From assembly GCA_964595575.1 (NCBI GenBank), contig CAZQRA010000033.1:1-29955 (forward strand): a stretch of DNA of 29,955 nucleotides, given 5' to 3'. Origin of the DNA: PALSA-612 sp964595575. GTDB lineage: Bacteria > Actinomycetota > Thermoleophilia > Gaiellales > Gaiellaceae. The translations under genes were made by a program, and so were the position numbers. Of the stretch, positions 22,612-29,955 are shown one piece after another. Below the pieces are notes generated by a model that was not told where the DNA came from, ran no database searches, and was given only the letters and a program-made list of their open reading frames with translations. Position 1 is the stretch's first letter; every line of letters starts with the position of its first letter.

Positions 22612-23585
22612 GCCGCTCCTGCCCCGCCTCCGCCCACCGTAGCCTTGTGTTTCATGGCACGAGCGGATCCTCTCCGCTCGAAGTGGAATGACCATGTGCG
22701 GTGGAACACAAGGGTGCGGGAGGGGCGGCGCGGGCGGCGACGCATGTACCCGGTGCTCACCAAGGTGCGCTACGAGGACCTGGGCCGTATGCGCGCCGAC
22801 GGGGTCAGCAACCGCGCCTTCTTCTCCACCTCGCTCGTTCTCTCCTGGCTGGTGGGGCCGGCCTTCATGTTCGCCCTCGCCTGGCTCCTGCTCGCCGACC
22901 AGCCCGCCTACCGCACCGGCGTCATCATCGTCGGCCTCGCCCGCTGCATCGCCATGGTGCTCGTCTGGAACGACATCGCCCAAGGCGACCGCGAGCGGGC
23001 CGCCGTCCTCGTCGTCTTCAACGCCCTCTTCCAGGTGGCCGCCTACTCGCTCCTCGGCTACTTCTACCTGACCCTGCTTCCCGGCTGGCTGGGGCTCAAC
23101 ACCCGAGGCTTCGAGGTCGGCATCTGGGAGGTCGCCCGCACCGTGCTCATCTTCCTCGGCATCCCCCTCGTTGCCGGCTACGCCACCCGCCGCATCGGTC
23201 TGCGACGGCGGGGCCGCGACTGGTTCGAGGGCCGCTGGATGTGGCCCGCATCGCCCTGCCGCTTCTTGCCTACTTCGCCGGCATGTGGGCGGCGGGGTTC
23301 CTCGCCGGGGGGCTGCTCCGTCTTCCCTACGCCCAGACGGTGAGCCTGGCCTTCACGGTGGCGAGCAACGACTTCGAGCTGGCGATCGCGGTGGCGGTGG
23401 GGGTGTTCGGCGCCGAGTCCGGCCAGGCCCTGGCGGGCGTGGTCGGGCCTTTGATCGAGGTGCCGGTGCTGGTGACCCTGGTCTACGTGGCCCTCTATGC
23501 CCGTCGCTTCTTCGCCGCGGAACGGCAGCGGGCCGAGCCCGAGCCCACGCTCCTCGCCGAGCCCGAGCCGGCGCGGCTCCACTGA
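22608..23585 (+). pseudogene. acr3: Degraded ACR3-type arsenite efflux permease
   Basis: Homology to the ACR3 arsenite exporter begins at MYPVLTKVRYEDL (from 22744) and includes the core LARCIAMVLVWNDIAQGDRERAA and IPLVAGYATRRIG, up to GRDWFEG. From about 23230 the match jumps to a second frame (PLDVARIALPLLAYF, ASNDFELAIAVAVGVFG, GPLIEVPVLVTLVYVALY), ending with TGA at 23583-23585. Between the two, about 34 residues (one membrane span) usual in the family are missing. The first two spans (about 60 residues) are also missing. An ATGA at 22608 overlapping arsC (MSRSCPASAHRSL) is the likely original start; the sequence then runs into a 71-bp inverted-repeat element. A working exporter is unlikely. 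Confidence 0.85.
22643..22713. repeat. 71-bp nested inverted-repeat element at the acr3 5' break
   Basis: Three nested stems share one axis. Outer: CCTTGTGTTTCA (22643-22654) and TGGAACACAAGG (22702-22713), 11 of 12 complementary. Middle: CATGG (22653-22657) and CCATG (22692-22696). Inner: CGAGCGGA (22660-22667) and TCCGCTCG (22673-22680), around TCCTC. It lies exactly where the first two membrane spans of acr3 are missing. It resembles a miniature inverted-repeat element or a deletion scar; no transposase gene is present. Confidence 0.6.
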
Positions 23586-23588
23586 CGC

Positions 23589-24434
23589 TCAGGGCAAGAG
23601 CTCGACGAGCTCGCCGTACGTCTCCGGCCGGCGGTCGCGGAAGAACTGCCAGGTCGTGCGCACCTCATCGATCAGGGACAGGTCGAGGTCGGCGAACAGC
23701 ACCTCGTCGTCGCTGTCGGAGGCTTGGGCGATGATGCGGCCGCGCGGGTCACAGAAGTAGCTTGACCCGTAGAAGCGGGCACCGGCGACGAGCTCCTCGC
23801 CGACGCGGTTGATCGCGCCCACGAAATAGCCGTTGGCGACGGCGTGCGCCGGCTGCTCCAGCTCCCACAGGTAGCGGGAGAGGCTCTCGACCGTGGCCGA
23901 GGGGTTGAAGGTGATCTGGGCGCCCTTGAGGCCGAGGGCGCGGGCCGGCTCGGGGAAGTGGCGGTCGTAGCAGATGAAGACGCCGACCCTGCCCGCGCGC
24001 GTCTCGAACACCGGGTAGCCGAGGTTTCCCGGCTTGAAGAAGTACTTCTCCCAGAAGATCGGCCCCACCTGGGGGATGTGCGTCTTGCGGTACCTGCCGA
24101 GCACCGTGCCGTCGGCGTCGATGACGACGGCGGTGTTGTAGAAGACGCCCTCGAACGCCTTCTCGAAGATGGGCACGACGAGCACCATGGAGTGGCGCCG
24201 CGCCACGGCGCGCATCGCCTCCACCGTCGGCCCGTCGGCGGGCTCGGCGGTCGCGAACCACTTGGGGTCCTGCTCGGCGCAGAAGTAGGGGCCGAAGAAG
24301 ATCTCCTGCAGGCAGGCGATCTGCGCGCCCCGCTCCGCCGCCTGGTCGAGCATGGCCACGTGCTTGGCCACCGCCTCCTCCTTCGAGAGGTTGGCGTGCG
24401 CCTGGATCAGGGCTGCGCGGACGGTGCGTGTCAT
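23589..24434 (-). CDS. Carbon-nitrogen hydrolase (beta-ureidopropionase/N-carbamoylputrescine amidase-like)
   Basis: A 281-residue nitrilase-superfamily amidase. The catalytic triad is visible: Glu44 (ACLQEIFFGPYF), Lys117 (RYRKTHIPQVG) and Cys155 (VGVFICYDRHFPE). The overall text (GYPVFETRAGRVGVFICYDRHFPE split around these motifs, WELEQPAHAVANGYFVGAINRVG, FYGSSYFCDPRG) is like enzymes that hydrolyse N-carbamoyl amines or N-carbamoyl-beta-alanine to the amine, CO2 and ammonia. The ATG at 24434 has GGAGG 6-8 nt upstream; the frame extends upstream only as shadow. It is convergent with acr3 (3 nt between stops) and divergent from the molybdoenzyme operon. Exact substrate unknown. Confidence 0.92.
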   Translation of the reverse strand: MTRTVRAALIQAHANLSKEEAVAKHVAMLDQAAERGAQIACLQEIFFGPYFCAEQDPKWFATAEPADGPTVEAMRAVARRHSMVLVVPIFEKAFEGVFYNTAVVIDADGTVLGRYRKTHIPQVGPIFWEKYFFKPGNLGYPVFETRAGRVGVFICYDRHFPEPARALGLKGAQITFNPSATVESLSRYLWELEQPAHAVANGYFVGAINRVGEELVAGARFYGSSYFCDPRGRIIAQASDSDDEVLFADLDLSLIDEVRTTWQFFRDRRPETYGELVELLP

Positions 24435-24472
24435 GTCTCCTCCTTCCAGCACGCGGCGATTGCCACGTCCGA

Positions 24473-24505
24473 GTAGTTTCCCACTTTCGATTTCCGTAGT
24501 TTCCC
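24473..24505. repeat. Paired 10-bp direct repeats in a divergent promoter region
   Basis: GTAGTTTCCC occurs at 24473-24482 and again at 24496-24505, 23 bp apart start to start (about two helical turns). It lies 39 nt before the hydrolase start and about 96 nt before the molybdoenzyme start. It looks like a two-site operator, but no regulator is assigned. Confidence 0.4.
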
Positions 24506-24600
24506 GCCCCGGTCTTGGGGGAGGGCACGGATGACGCCCAATGGGCTGTTGGATAACCTTCGCCCGACACTGCCAGCAGCCGACCAGCGTGGAGGTCTCT

Positions 24601-27204
24601 ATGGCCAGGCTCACCCGGAGGAAGTTCCTCGTGGGCGCGGGAGCGGGCGCCGGCGGCTTGGTCGCCGCTTCGCGGCTCGTTGCCACCGGGCGCGGGGCGA
24701 GCCACACGGCGAGCGCGGCGGCCCCCGGCATCGAGGAGTGGGTGCCGACCGCCTGCTGGATCGGCAAGCAGGACTGCGGCATGCTCGCCCGCCGCATCGA
24801 CGGGCGCATCGTCAAGTTCGAGGGAAACCCGGTGCACCCGCGCAACCTGGGCACGCTCTGCCCCAAGGGCATGGCCCAGATCATCGCTCTCTACGACCCC
24901 AACCGGGTCAAGGCGCCGCTCGTGCGCGTGAACGAGAAGGGGCAGCCGGGTAGGTGGCGGCAGGTCTCCTGGGAGCAGGCGCTCGGCCTCGTCGCCCGCA
25001 AGGTCAAAGAGGTCCGCGCCAAGGATCCCTCCCTCATCCTCTGGCAGAAGGGGCGCAGCAAGAGCGCGGCGCTCTACGACGAGGCCTTCGTCAAGGCCCT
25101 GGGCGCGAGCAAGCTCGGCCACGGCGTCTACTGCTCGGACGCCGGCTACCGCGCCACCGAGTACACCGTCGGCGTCACCGGTGTCCTGCACCCGGACTTC
25201 CGCCATACCCGCTACCTCCTGTGCTGGGGCTGGAACATCACCAACGCCGGCGGAAACCAGCTCTGCTGGATCACCTGGAACCGCCAGCTCCTCGAGGCCA
25301 GAGAGCGGGGGCTCAAGATCGTCGTCATCGACCCGCGTCTGCGGGGGGCAGGGCCCTTCGCCGACGAGTGGCTGCCGATCCGGCCGGCCAGCGACCTCGC
25401 CCTGGCGCTGGCGCTGGCGCACGAGCTCGTGAGCAGGGGCTACATCGACCGCGAGTACCTGAGCACGTTCACGAACGCCCCCTTCCTCGTCCAAGAGGAC
25501 GGCTTCTTCCTGCGCCGGGACGGCAAGGAGCAGGTCTGGGACGTGCGCGCGCAGAGCGCCAAGCCCTACGATGCCGTGCGCAGGCCGGCGCTCGCCGGCG
25601 AGTACGCGGTCGCGGGGAAGAAGGTCAAGCCCGCCTTCCAGGTTTTCACCGAGCACCTGGCCGCCTACACCCCGCAGTGGGCGGCCGAGGTGACCGGCAT
25701 CCCCGCCGAGAAGATCCGCCAGGTGGCAGCGGAGTTCGGCGAGGCCGCGTCCATCGGAAGCACGATCGAAGTCGACGGCCTCAGGCTCCCCTACCGGCCG
25801 GTGGGGATCATGGCTTACCACATGGCCCAGCAGGAGCTCGGCTTTCAGGCCCTGCGGGCGATGCTCCTCCTGACCATGCTGGTCGGCGCGCCGGGGGCCG
25901 TCGGCGGCCAGCGCACCGAGGTCGGCGCCTGGAAGTTCGACGAGGAGAAGTTCCGCAAGCTGGACGAGGTCGAGATCGGAGACCCCCCCTACAGCTTCAC
26001 GCTCAAGGACAGCAAGTTCTTCCCCATCAACTCCGGCAGCCCCTCGATTGTGGCCAAGGTGATGCAGGATCCCAAGCGCTACGGCGTGGAGAAGGTGCCG
26101 CAGATGGTGATCCTGCACATGCACAACCCCGTTCTCGCCGCCCCCGACCAGAAGCTCATCAAGGACATGTACGGCCGCTTCAAGTTCGTGGCCGTGCCCA
26201 GCCCCTGGCTGAGCGAGACCGCCGACCTCTACGCCGACGTCATCCTGCCCACGGCCACGATCGAGAAGTACGAGGGGCCCCACTCGGCCAGCGACCAGTA
26301 CGTCGACGCGGTGGGGCTGCGCGTGCCGCCCATGAAGCCCCTCTTTGAGTCGCGCTCGGAGGCCGAGATCTACATCGACCTCTGCGAGAAGGCGGGCGTC
26401 CTCTACGGCGAGGAGGGGTACATCGCCCACCTGAACGAGGCGCTCAAGCTGGTGGAGGTGGACAAGGAGACGGGCGAGGTAACGAAGCGAAGCCCGTACG
26501 CTCTGCCGCTCTGGCGCAAGCCCAAGGTGCGCGACATCTTCGACCGCTGGGCCAAGGCCCAGGGCATCAAGGAGGGAGTCGCCTACTTCGAGAAGCACGG
26601 GGTCTACGTCAAGGGGCCGATCACGGCCGACGCGTACTACGGCTACGCCCTCGACCCGCCCTTCGGCGGCGTCCGCCATCGCCTGTACGGCGAGTCCCTC
26701 CTCCGCTACCGCAGGGAGATGAAGGCCAAGGGCGCCGAGGAGATCTACTGGCGCGACTACACGCCGCTTCCCACCTGGCGGCGGCCGACCATGGAGGGCT
26801 CGCCGGCCGAGTACGACCTCTACCTGATCAGCTACAAGCTGATCGAGCACAAGCAGAGCCGCTCGAGCTTCATCCCGCTTCTCGCCGAGATCGCCCGCGA
26901 GCAGGCGCTCTCCATCAACCCCAGGACGGCCAAGGAGCGCGGCATTGGCGACGGGGACGAGGTGTGGGTGGAGTCGCACAACGCCGTCACCGGAGAGACT
27001 CGCCGTGTCAGGGTGAAGGCCCGCTACACGGAGACGATCCGGCCGGACACGGTGGGCATGGCCCACCACTTCGGAGGCTGGACCCATCCCTGGGCCAAGG
27101 GTCAGGGGCCGTCGCCGAACGAGATCTTCTTCGGAGGCGAGGGCTACACGGCCAACACCGCCGATCAGTCCTTCCACGTCAAGGTCCGCGTCTACAAGGC
27201 CTGA
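24601..27204 (+). CDS. Tat-exported molybdopterin oxidoreductase catalytic subunit (Psr/Phs/Arr-like CISM)
   Basis: DMSO-reductase-superfamily subunit of 867 residues. The Tat signal (MARLTRRKFLVGAGAGAGG) indicates folding in the cytoplasm and export. The iron-sulfur site reads Cys52-x2-Gly55-x3-Cys59-x27-Cys87, so the second of the four usual cysteines is Gly. Candidate molybdenum ligand is Cys178 (HGVYCSDAGYRATEY). The molybdopterin domains and C-terminal dinucleotide-binding domain follow, ending near GMAHHFGGWTHP. The ATG at 24601 is chosen because it opens the Tat motif and has GGAGG 5 nt upstream. Size and ferredoxin plus NrfD partners fit polysulfide, thiosulfate or arsenate reductases; nearby ars genes make arsenate worth testing, but the substrate is not settled. 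Confidence 0.88.
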   Translation: MARLTRRKFLVGAGAGAGGLVAASRLVATGRGASHTASAAAPGIEEWVPTACWIGKQDCGMLARRIDGRIVKFEGNPVHPRNLGTLCPKGMAQIIALYDPNRVKAPLVRVNEKGQPGRWRQVSWEQALGLVARKVKEVRAKDPSLILWQKGRSKSAALYDEAFVKALGASKLGHGVYCSDAGYRATEYTVGVTGVLHPDFRHTRYLLCWGWNITNAGGNQLCWITWNRQLLEARERGLKIVVIDPRLRGAGPFADEWLPIRPASDLALALALAHELVSRGYIDREYLSTFTNAPFLVQEDGFFLRRDGKEQVWDVRAQSAKPYDAVRRPALAGEYAVAGKKVKPAFQVFTEHLAAYTPQWAAEVTGIPAEKIRQVAAEFGEAASIGSTIEVDGLRLPYRPVGIMAYHMAQQELGFQALRAMLLLTMLVGAPGAVGGQRTEVGAWKFDEEKFRKLDEVEIGDPPYSFTLKDSKFFPINSGSPSIVAKVMQDPKRYGVEKVPQMVILHMHNPVLAAPDQKLIKDMYGRFKFVAVPSPWLSETADLYADVILPTATIEKYEGPHSASDQYVDAVGLRVPPMKPLFESRSEAEIYIDLCEKAGVLYGEEGYIAHLNEALKLVEVDKETGEVTKRSPYALPLWRKPKVRDIFDRWAKAQGIKEGVAYFEKHGVYVKGPITADAYYGYALDPPFGGVRHRLYGESLLRYRREMKAKGAEEIYWRDYTPLPTWRRPTMEGSPAEYDLYLISYKLIEHKQSRSSFIPLLAEIAREQALSINPRTAKERGIGDGDEVWVESHNAVTGETRRVRVKARYTETIRPDTVGMAHHFGGWTHPWAKGQGPSPNEIFFGGEGYTANTADQSFHVKVRVYKA

Positions 27205-27218
27205 AGGGGGCGAGAGGG

Positions 27219-27962
27219 ATGCCGAGATACGGGATGGTGATCGACCTCGGTCGGTGCATGGGCTGTCGGGCCTGCATGGAGGCCTGCAAGGTCGAGAACA
27301 ACACCCCCGAAGGCGCCTTCTGGATGCACGTCTTCCGCTTCGAGGAGGGCGAGTTTCCGGACACGAAGGTGGGCTTTCTACCCAGGCCGTGCCTTCACTG
27401 CGACAACGCCCCCTGCGTCAAGGTGTGCCCTGTGCAGGCCCGCTACAAGCAGGACGACGGCATCGTCCTCACCGACTTCAAGCGCTGCATCGGCTGTCGC
27501 TACTGCATCATCGCCTGCCCCTACGGCGTCAACCACTTCAACTGGAGGCCCCCCGAGGACGCCTACTACCTCGACTGGGACGACCCCGCCCTGGACAAGG
27601 TCACCGGGGGGGCTGTCCCGCCCTACGACAACCCCGATCTCGATCGTCCCCACGGCAGCCGCGGCACCCTTGTCGCCGGCGGTGGCCACTACGACGGCAC
27701 GACCGAGAAGTGCACCTTCTGCGTGCAGCGGGTGGAGAAGGGGCTCCTGCCTGCCTGCGCGGCCAACTGCCCCGTGGACGTGTTCAGCTTCGGCGACCTC
27801 GACGATCCCGAGAGCGCTCCCTCCAAGAAGCTGCGCTCGACGCGGGCCTTCCGGCTCAAGGAGGAGCTGAACACGCAACCCAAGGTCTACTACGTTGGCC
27901 AGCCGCCCCCGGGCGAGGATGTGAGGCCGATCGAGATCGTGTCGAGCACGGGAGGAGAGTAA
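27219..27962 (+). CDS. Four-cluster ferredoxin subunit (PsrB/NrfC/ArrB-like)
   Basis: Electron-transfer subunit of 247 residues for the upstream molybdoenzyme. Four cysteine motifs can be read in order: CMGCRACMEACK, CLHCDNAPCVKVCP, CIGCRYCIIACPYG and CTFCVQRVEKGLLPACAANCP, each giving ligands for the usual four [4Fe-4S] clusters of this family. An insert of about 40 residues (WRPPEDAYYLDWDDP and GTLVAGGGHYDG) separates the third and fourth motifs. No signal peptide is present, as expected for a protein co-exported with its Tat partner. The ATG lies 14 nt after the catalytic subunit, and the membrane subunit follows after 3 nt. Confidence 0.93.
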   Translation: MPRYGMVIDLGRCMGCRACMEACKVENNTPEGAFWMHVFRFEEGEFPDTKVGFLPRPCLHCDNAPCVKVCPVQARYKQDDGIVLTDFKRCIGCRYCIIACPYGVNHFNWRPPEDAYYLDWDDPALDKVTGGAVPPYDNPDLDRPHGSRGTLVAGGGHYDGTTEKCTFCVQRVEKGLLPACAANCPVDVFSFGDLDDPESAPSKKLRSTRAFRLKEELNTQPKVYYVGQPPPGEDVRPIEIVSSTGGE

Positions 27963-27965
27963 GCC

Positions 27966-29225
27966 ATGACGACGAGCGTGTGGTCGTTACCGAGAAGGGC
28001 GCTCGCGGCGCCCAGCCGCGGCTTCCTCCTCTGGATCGGCGTCCTCGTCGCCTTCGTCGGTCTTGGCCTGTACGGCTTCATCAGGCAGCAGCTCGACGGC
28101 CACCAGGTGACGGCCATGGCCGATACCACCCCCTGGGGCCTCTACATCGCCGGCTTCGTCTTCTTCGTCGGCGCCAGCGCCGGCTCCACCGTGATCGGGC
28201 TCATGGTGCACGCCTTCGGCCGCAAGGACTACGAGCCCCTGGCGACACGCGCGATCCTCGTCGGCTTCCTGTCCCTTGCCGCCGCGGTGACGTACATCGC
28301 CGTCGACGTCGGGCGGACAGAGCGGATGTTCCTCCTTCCCTGGTACTGGCACAACCCGACCTCGATGTTCTTCTACACCTCGATCACGTACTACCTCTTC
28401 GCCCTCATCCTGTTGGGCGAGCTTTACTTCACGGTCAAGATCACCCGGGGCGCGGCCACCTCCGGCGACCGGCTGGCGGCCAAGTGGCTCGCCATCGCCG
28501 CTGTCCCCTTCGCGCTGGCCGTCCTGCACGCTCCCCACGGCGCCCTCTTCGCGGTCGTCAAGGCCCGCGCCTTCTGGAACAACCCCCTCCTGCCACCCCA
28601 CTTCGCCGTCGTCGCCCTCGTCAGCGGTACCGCGGTCATGGCCCTCGTCGCTATCGTCACCTCGTGGCTCAAGGGCCGCGAGCTCGTGGGGAAGAGCACG
28701 CTTGCCCACATGGGTAGCCTGCTCGCCTTCTTCATTGCCTTGGCCGGCTTCCTCGACTTCTTCGACTGGCTCGTCTTCGCCTACAGCGACAAGGCCGAGG
28801 GGGTCGAGGCCTGGAACATCCTGTTCGGATCGAATACCGTGCTGTCGGTGATCCACGTCGCCGGCTACGTCGTCGCCTTCGCGCTCCTTCTCTACGTCCT
28901 CGCGCGCCGACCGCTGTGGCTTGTGCCGGGGCTGGCGGCGGCATCCGCGGTGGTGCTGGTCGCGGTGGCGGCCTACCGCTACAACCTCGTCGTCGTTGGC
29001 CAAGCGCTGCCGCTGCTGCCCCTGATTCCCCGCGACCACTACTGGCCGTCGTGGTACGAACTCGCGATCGGAGTGGGGATCATCGCGCTGATCGCCCTCA
29101 GCTACTCGATCCTCGTCCGCATCCTGCCCTTGGAGGAGGAGGCTCTCCCTAGCTCGCACGAGAGAGAGGAGGAGGCCATGGCCAGCCCCGGCGGCAGGCT
29201 TGCTCCGGCCGGAGGAGGGAGCTGA
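27966..29225 (+). CDS. NrfD/PsrC-family membrane subunit
   Basis: Quinone-interacting membrane anchor of 419 residues, with eight or more hydrophobic spans starting with FLLWIGVLVAFVGLGLYGF. NrfD-family features include DTTPWGLYIAGFVFFVGASAGST, YLFALILLGELYF, APHGALFAVVKARAFWNNPLLPPHF and LIPRDHYWPSWYELAIGVG. It would exchange electrons between the quinone pool and the ferredoxin subunit; direction depends on the unknown substrate. The C-terminal tail is hydrophilic (EREEEAMASPGG). A GGAGGAG sits about 8 nt before the ATG. It ends in a CTGA overlap with the TorD-like gene. Confidence 0.93.
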   Translation: MTTSVWSLPRRALAAPSRGFLLWIGVLVAFVGLGLYGFIRQQLDGHQVTAMADTTPWGLYIAGFVFFVGASAGSTVIGLMVHAFGRKDYEPLATRAILVGFLSLAAAVTYIAVDVGRTERMFLLPWYWHNPTSMFFYTSITYYLFALILLGELYFTVKITRGAATSGDRLAAKWLAIAAVPFALAVLHAPHGALFAVVKARAFWNNPLLPPHFAVVALVSGTAVMALVAIVTSWLKGRELVGKSTLAHMGSLLAFFIALAGFLDFFDWLVFAYSDKAEGVEAWNILFGSNTVLSVIHVAGYVVAFALLLYVLARRPLWLVPGLAAASAVVLVAVAAYRYNLVVVGQALPLLPLIPRDHYWPSWYELAIGVGIIALIALSYSILVRILPLEEEALPSSHEREEEAMASPGGRLAPAGGGS

Positions 29226-29938
29226 GCCGGGGCGAAGAGCCGGAGGCGCGCCTCGCCGCCCTGGCTCGGGCTCGCCAGGGTGTCTATGCCCTCCTCAGCT
29301 CGCTCTTCGTCTCCCCGAACGATCGGGTAGCCGAGGAGTGGCCGCTCCTTGGCGATAGCCTGTTAAGCCAGTCGGCGACGCTGCGGGACTTTCCGTTCTT
29401 TCCCCGGTTGGCGTCGCTTGCCCGCTTGCTGCCAACGCTCGGCGACCGGGAGATCGAAGCCTTCGAGGAGGAGTATGCGGTCCTGTTCCTCACCGGTGGC
29501 GTGACCGCTGCCTGCCCCCTCAACGAGTCGGCCTACGTCGACCCGAGCGGGCGCAACCGCGGACTCGTCGCCGCGGCCGTCGAGCGGGCCTACGCGCAGG
29601 CGGGCATGGCGCTGGCGCCGGCGGCGGACGGGGAGCTGCCCGACCACGCCGGTCTCGAGCTCGAGTTCCTGGCCCAGCTCTGCGGCGAGGAGGCGGAAGC
29701 GTGGCGGGCGAGGGCCGCGGAGCAGGCCTTCGAGCTGCTCGAGACCCAGCGCCGGTTCCTCGACGGGCATCTGCTCCTCTGGTTTCCTTCGCTCGTGCGC
29801 AGGGTGGACGACGCCGCCGACCCGGGCAGCCTCTACAGGGAGGCAGCCCAAGCCGCCCATGCCTTCCTCTTCCACGATCGCGACCTGATCTCCCTTCTTC
29901 TGGAGGCGCAGCGCGCTCGGGCTGCGACGGCGGAGTGA
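29222..29938 (+). CDS. TorD/DmsD-like molybdoenzyme chaperone with a probable CTG start
   Basis: A 238-residue all-helical protein of the TorD/NarJ type, which guards the Tat signal and cofactor loading of a partner molybdoenzyme. Typical text is ARARQGVYALLSSLFVSPND near the N-terminus and FEEEYAVLFLTGG followed by PLNESAYVDPSGRN. Although an ATG exists at 29408, coding-like sequence with the expected first helix runs 62 codons upstream. In that stretch the frame has no ATG or GTG, and its only TTG lies just before that ATG. A CTG at 29222 overlaps the previous stop as CTGA, matching the GTGA/ATGA overlaps elsewhere here, with GGAGGAGGG immediately upstream. The gene ends at 29938; the next 17 nt run off the window. 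Confidence 0.8.
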   Translation: MSRGEEPEARLAALARARQGVYALLSSLFVSPNDRVAEEWPLLGDSLLSQSATLRDFPFFPRLASLARLLPTLGDREIEAFEEEYAVLFLTGGVTAACPLNESAYVDPSGRNRGLVAAAVERAYAQAGMALAPAADGELPDHAGLELEFLAQLCGEEAEAWRARAAEQAFELLETQRRFLDGHLLLWFPSLVRRVDDAADPGSLYREAAQAAHAFLFHDRDLISLLLEAQRARAATAE

Positions 29939-29955
29939 CCGGGCAAGCGGCGGCG

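Noticed and set aside
22643..22713. Integron attC site
   Set aside because: The outer arms do not match the RYYYAAC/GTTRRRY core boxes and no integrase gene is present.
24763..24765. Calling the molybdoenzyme arsenate reductase ArrA
   Set aside because: The nearby ars genes and the x27 spacing are suggestive, but the missing Cys and lack of any decisive ArrA residue leave polysulfide, thiosulfate and other reductases equally possible.
23749..27177. 1142-codon open frame on the minus strand, antisense to the molybdoenzyme
   Set aside because: A high-G+C artefact: stop codons are rare in the antisense frame of G/C-ending codons. The text is low-complexity and matches no fold, while the plus strand carries clear molybdoenzyme motifs.

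Overview
The window comes from a high-G+C bacterium (about 70% G+C by eye). Most codons end in G or C, GTG starts are common, and many genes are joined by 4-nt GTGA or ATGA stop/start overlaps. The phosphate genes carry actinobacterial-style PHO boxes: 11-bp direct repeats of the (G/C)TTCACC/CGTCACC type. Several genes also appear to have TANNNT-like -10 hexamers only 6-7 nt before the start codon, which suggests leaderless transcription. Together these point to an Actinomycetota lineage. No rRNA, tRNA, CRISPR array, transposase or phage gene was recognised, and every stretch without a gene is shorter than 300 bp.

Layout. (1) 160-6073, C2 metabolism: a minus-strand unit (zinc-ribbon protein, malate synthase, NYN/PIN-like nuclease) faces a plus-strand glycolate oxidase operon, glcDEF. 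Glycolate would be oxidised to glyoxylate and condensed with acetyl-CoA to malate. (2) 6054-9714, a form II (AYRGAGR motif) CO-dehydrogenase-like molybdenum hydroxylase in the order S-L-M, with its own sigma70-like promoter inside the end of glcF. (3) 9711-17043, a CapA-like protein, then a complete phosphate module: pstS, phoU, pstB, pstA, pstC, a soluble sensor kinase and a divergent OmpR-type regulator. Three PHO boxes precede pstS, pstC and the regulator. phoU is cut by one in-frame amber codon at a site where relatives usually have Gln. (4) 17117-21801, an uncharacterised small protein whose start is obscured, a CopD-like membrane protein, a class II aldolase with an extra N-terminal domain, an exported cupredoxin with a predicted Gln axial ligand, and a GAF histidine kinase/NarL-type regulator pair. 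(5) 21875-23585, arsenic resistance: arsR and arsC are intact, but the acr3 efflux gene has lost its 5' end and about 34 central codons and is frameshifted. A 71-bp nested inverted repeat lies at the 5' break. (6) 23589-29938, a carbon-nitrogen hydrolase divergent from a complex iron-sulfur molybdoenzyme operon: a Tat-exported catalytic subunit, a four-cluster ferredoxin subunit, an NrfD/PsrC-type membrane anchor and a TorD-like chaperone. The catalytic subunit lacks one of the four usual cluster cysteines. The chaperone appears to start at a CTG overlapping the previous stop.

Most worth following up: the phosphate regulon (PHO box, -10 and leaderless-start arrangement, plus the phoU amber), the molybdoenzyme with a CxxGxxxC site beside a damaged arsenic operon, and the aldolase with its extra domain. 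Families were assigned from recognisable motifs, without any database search.
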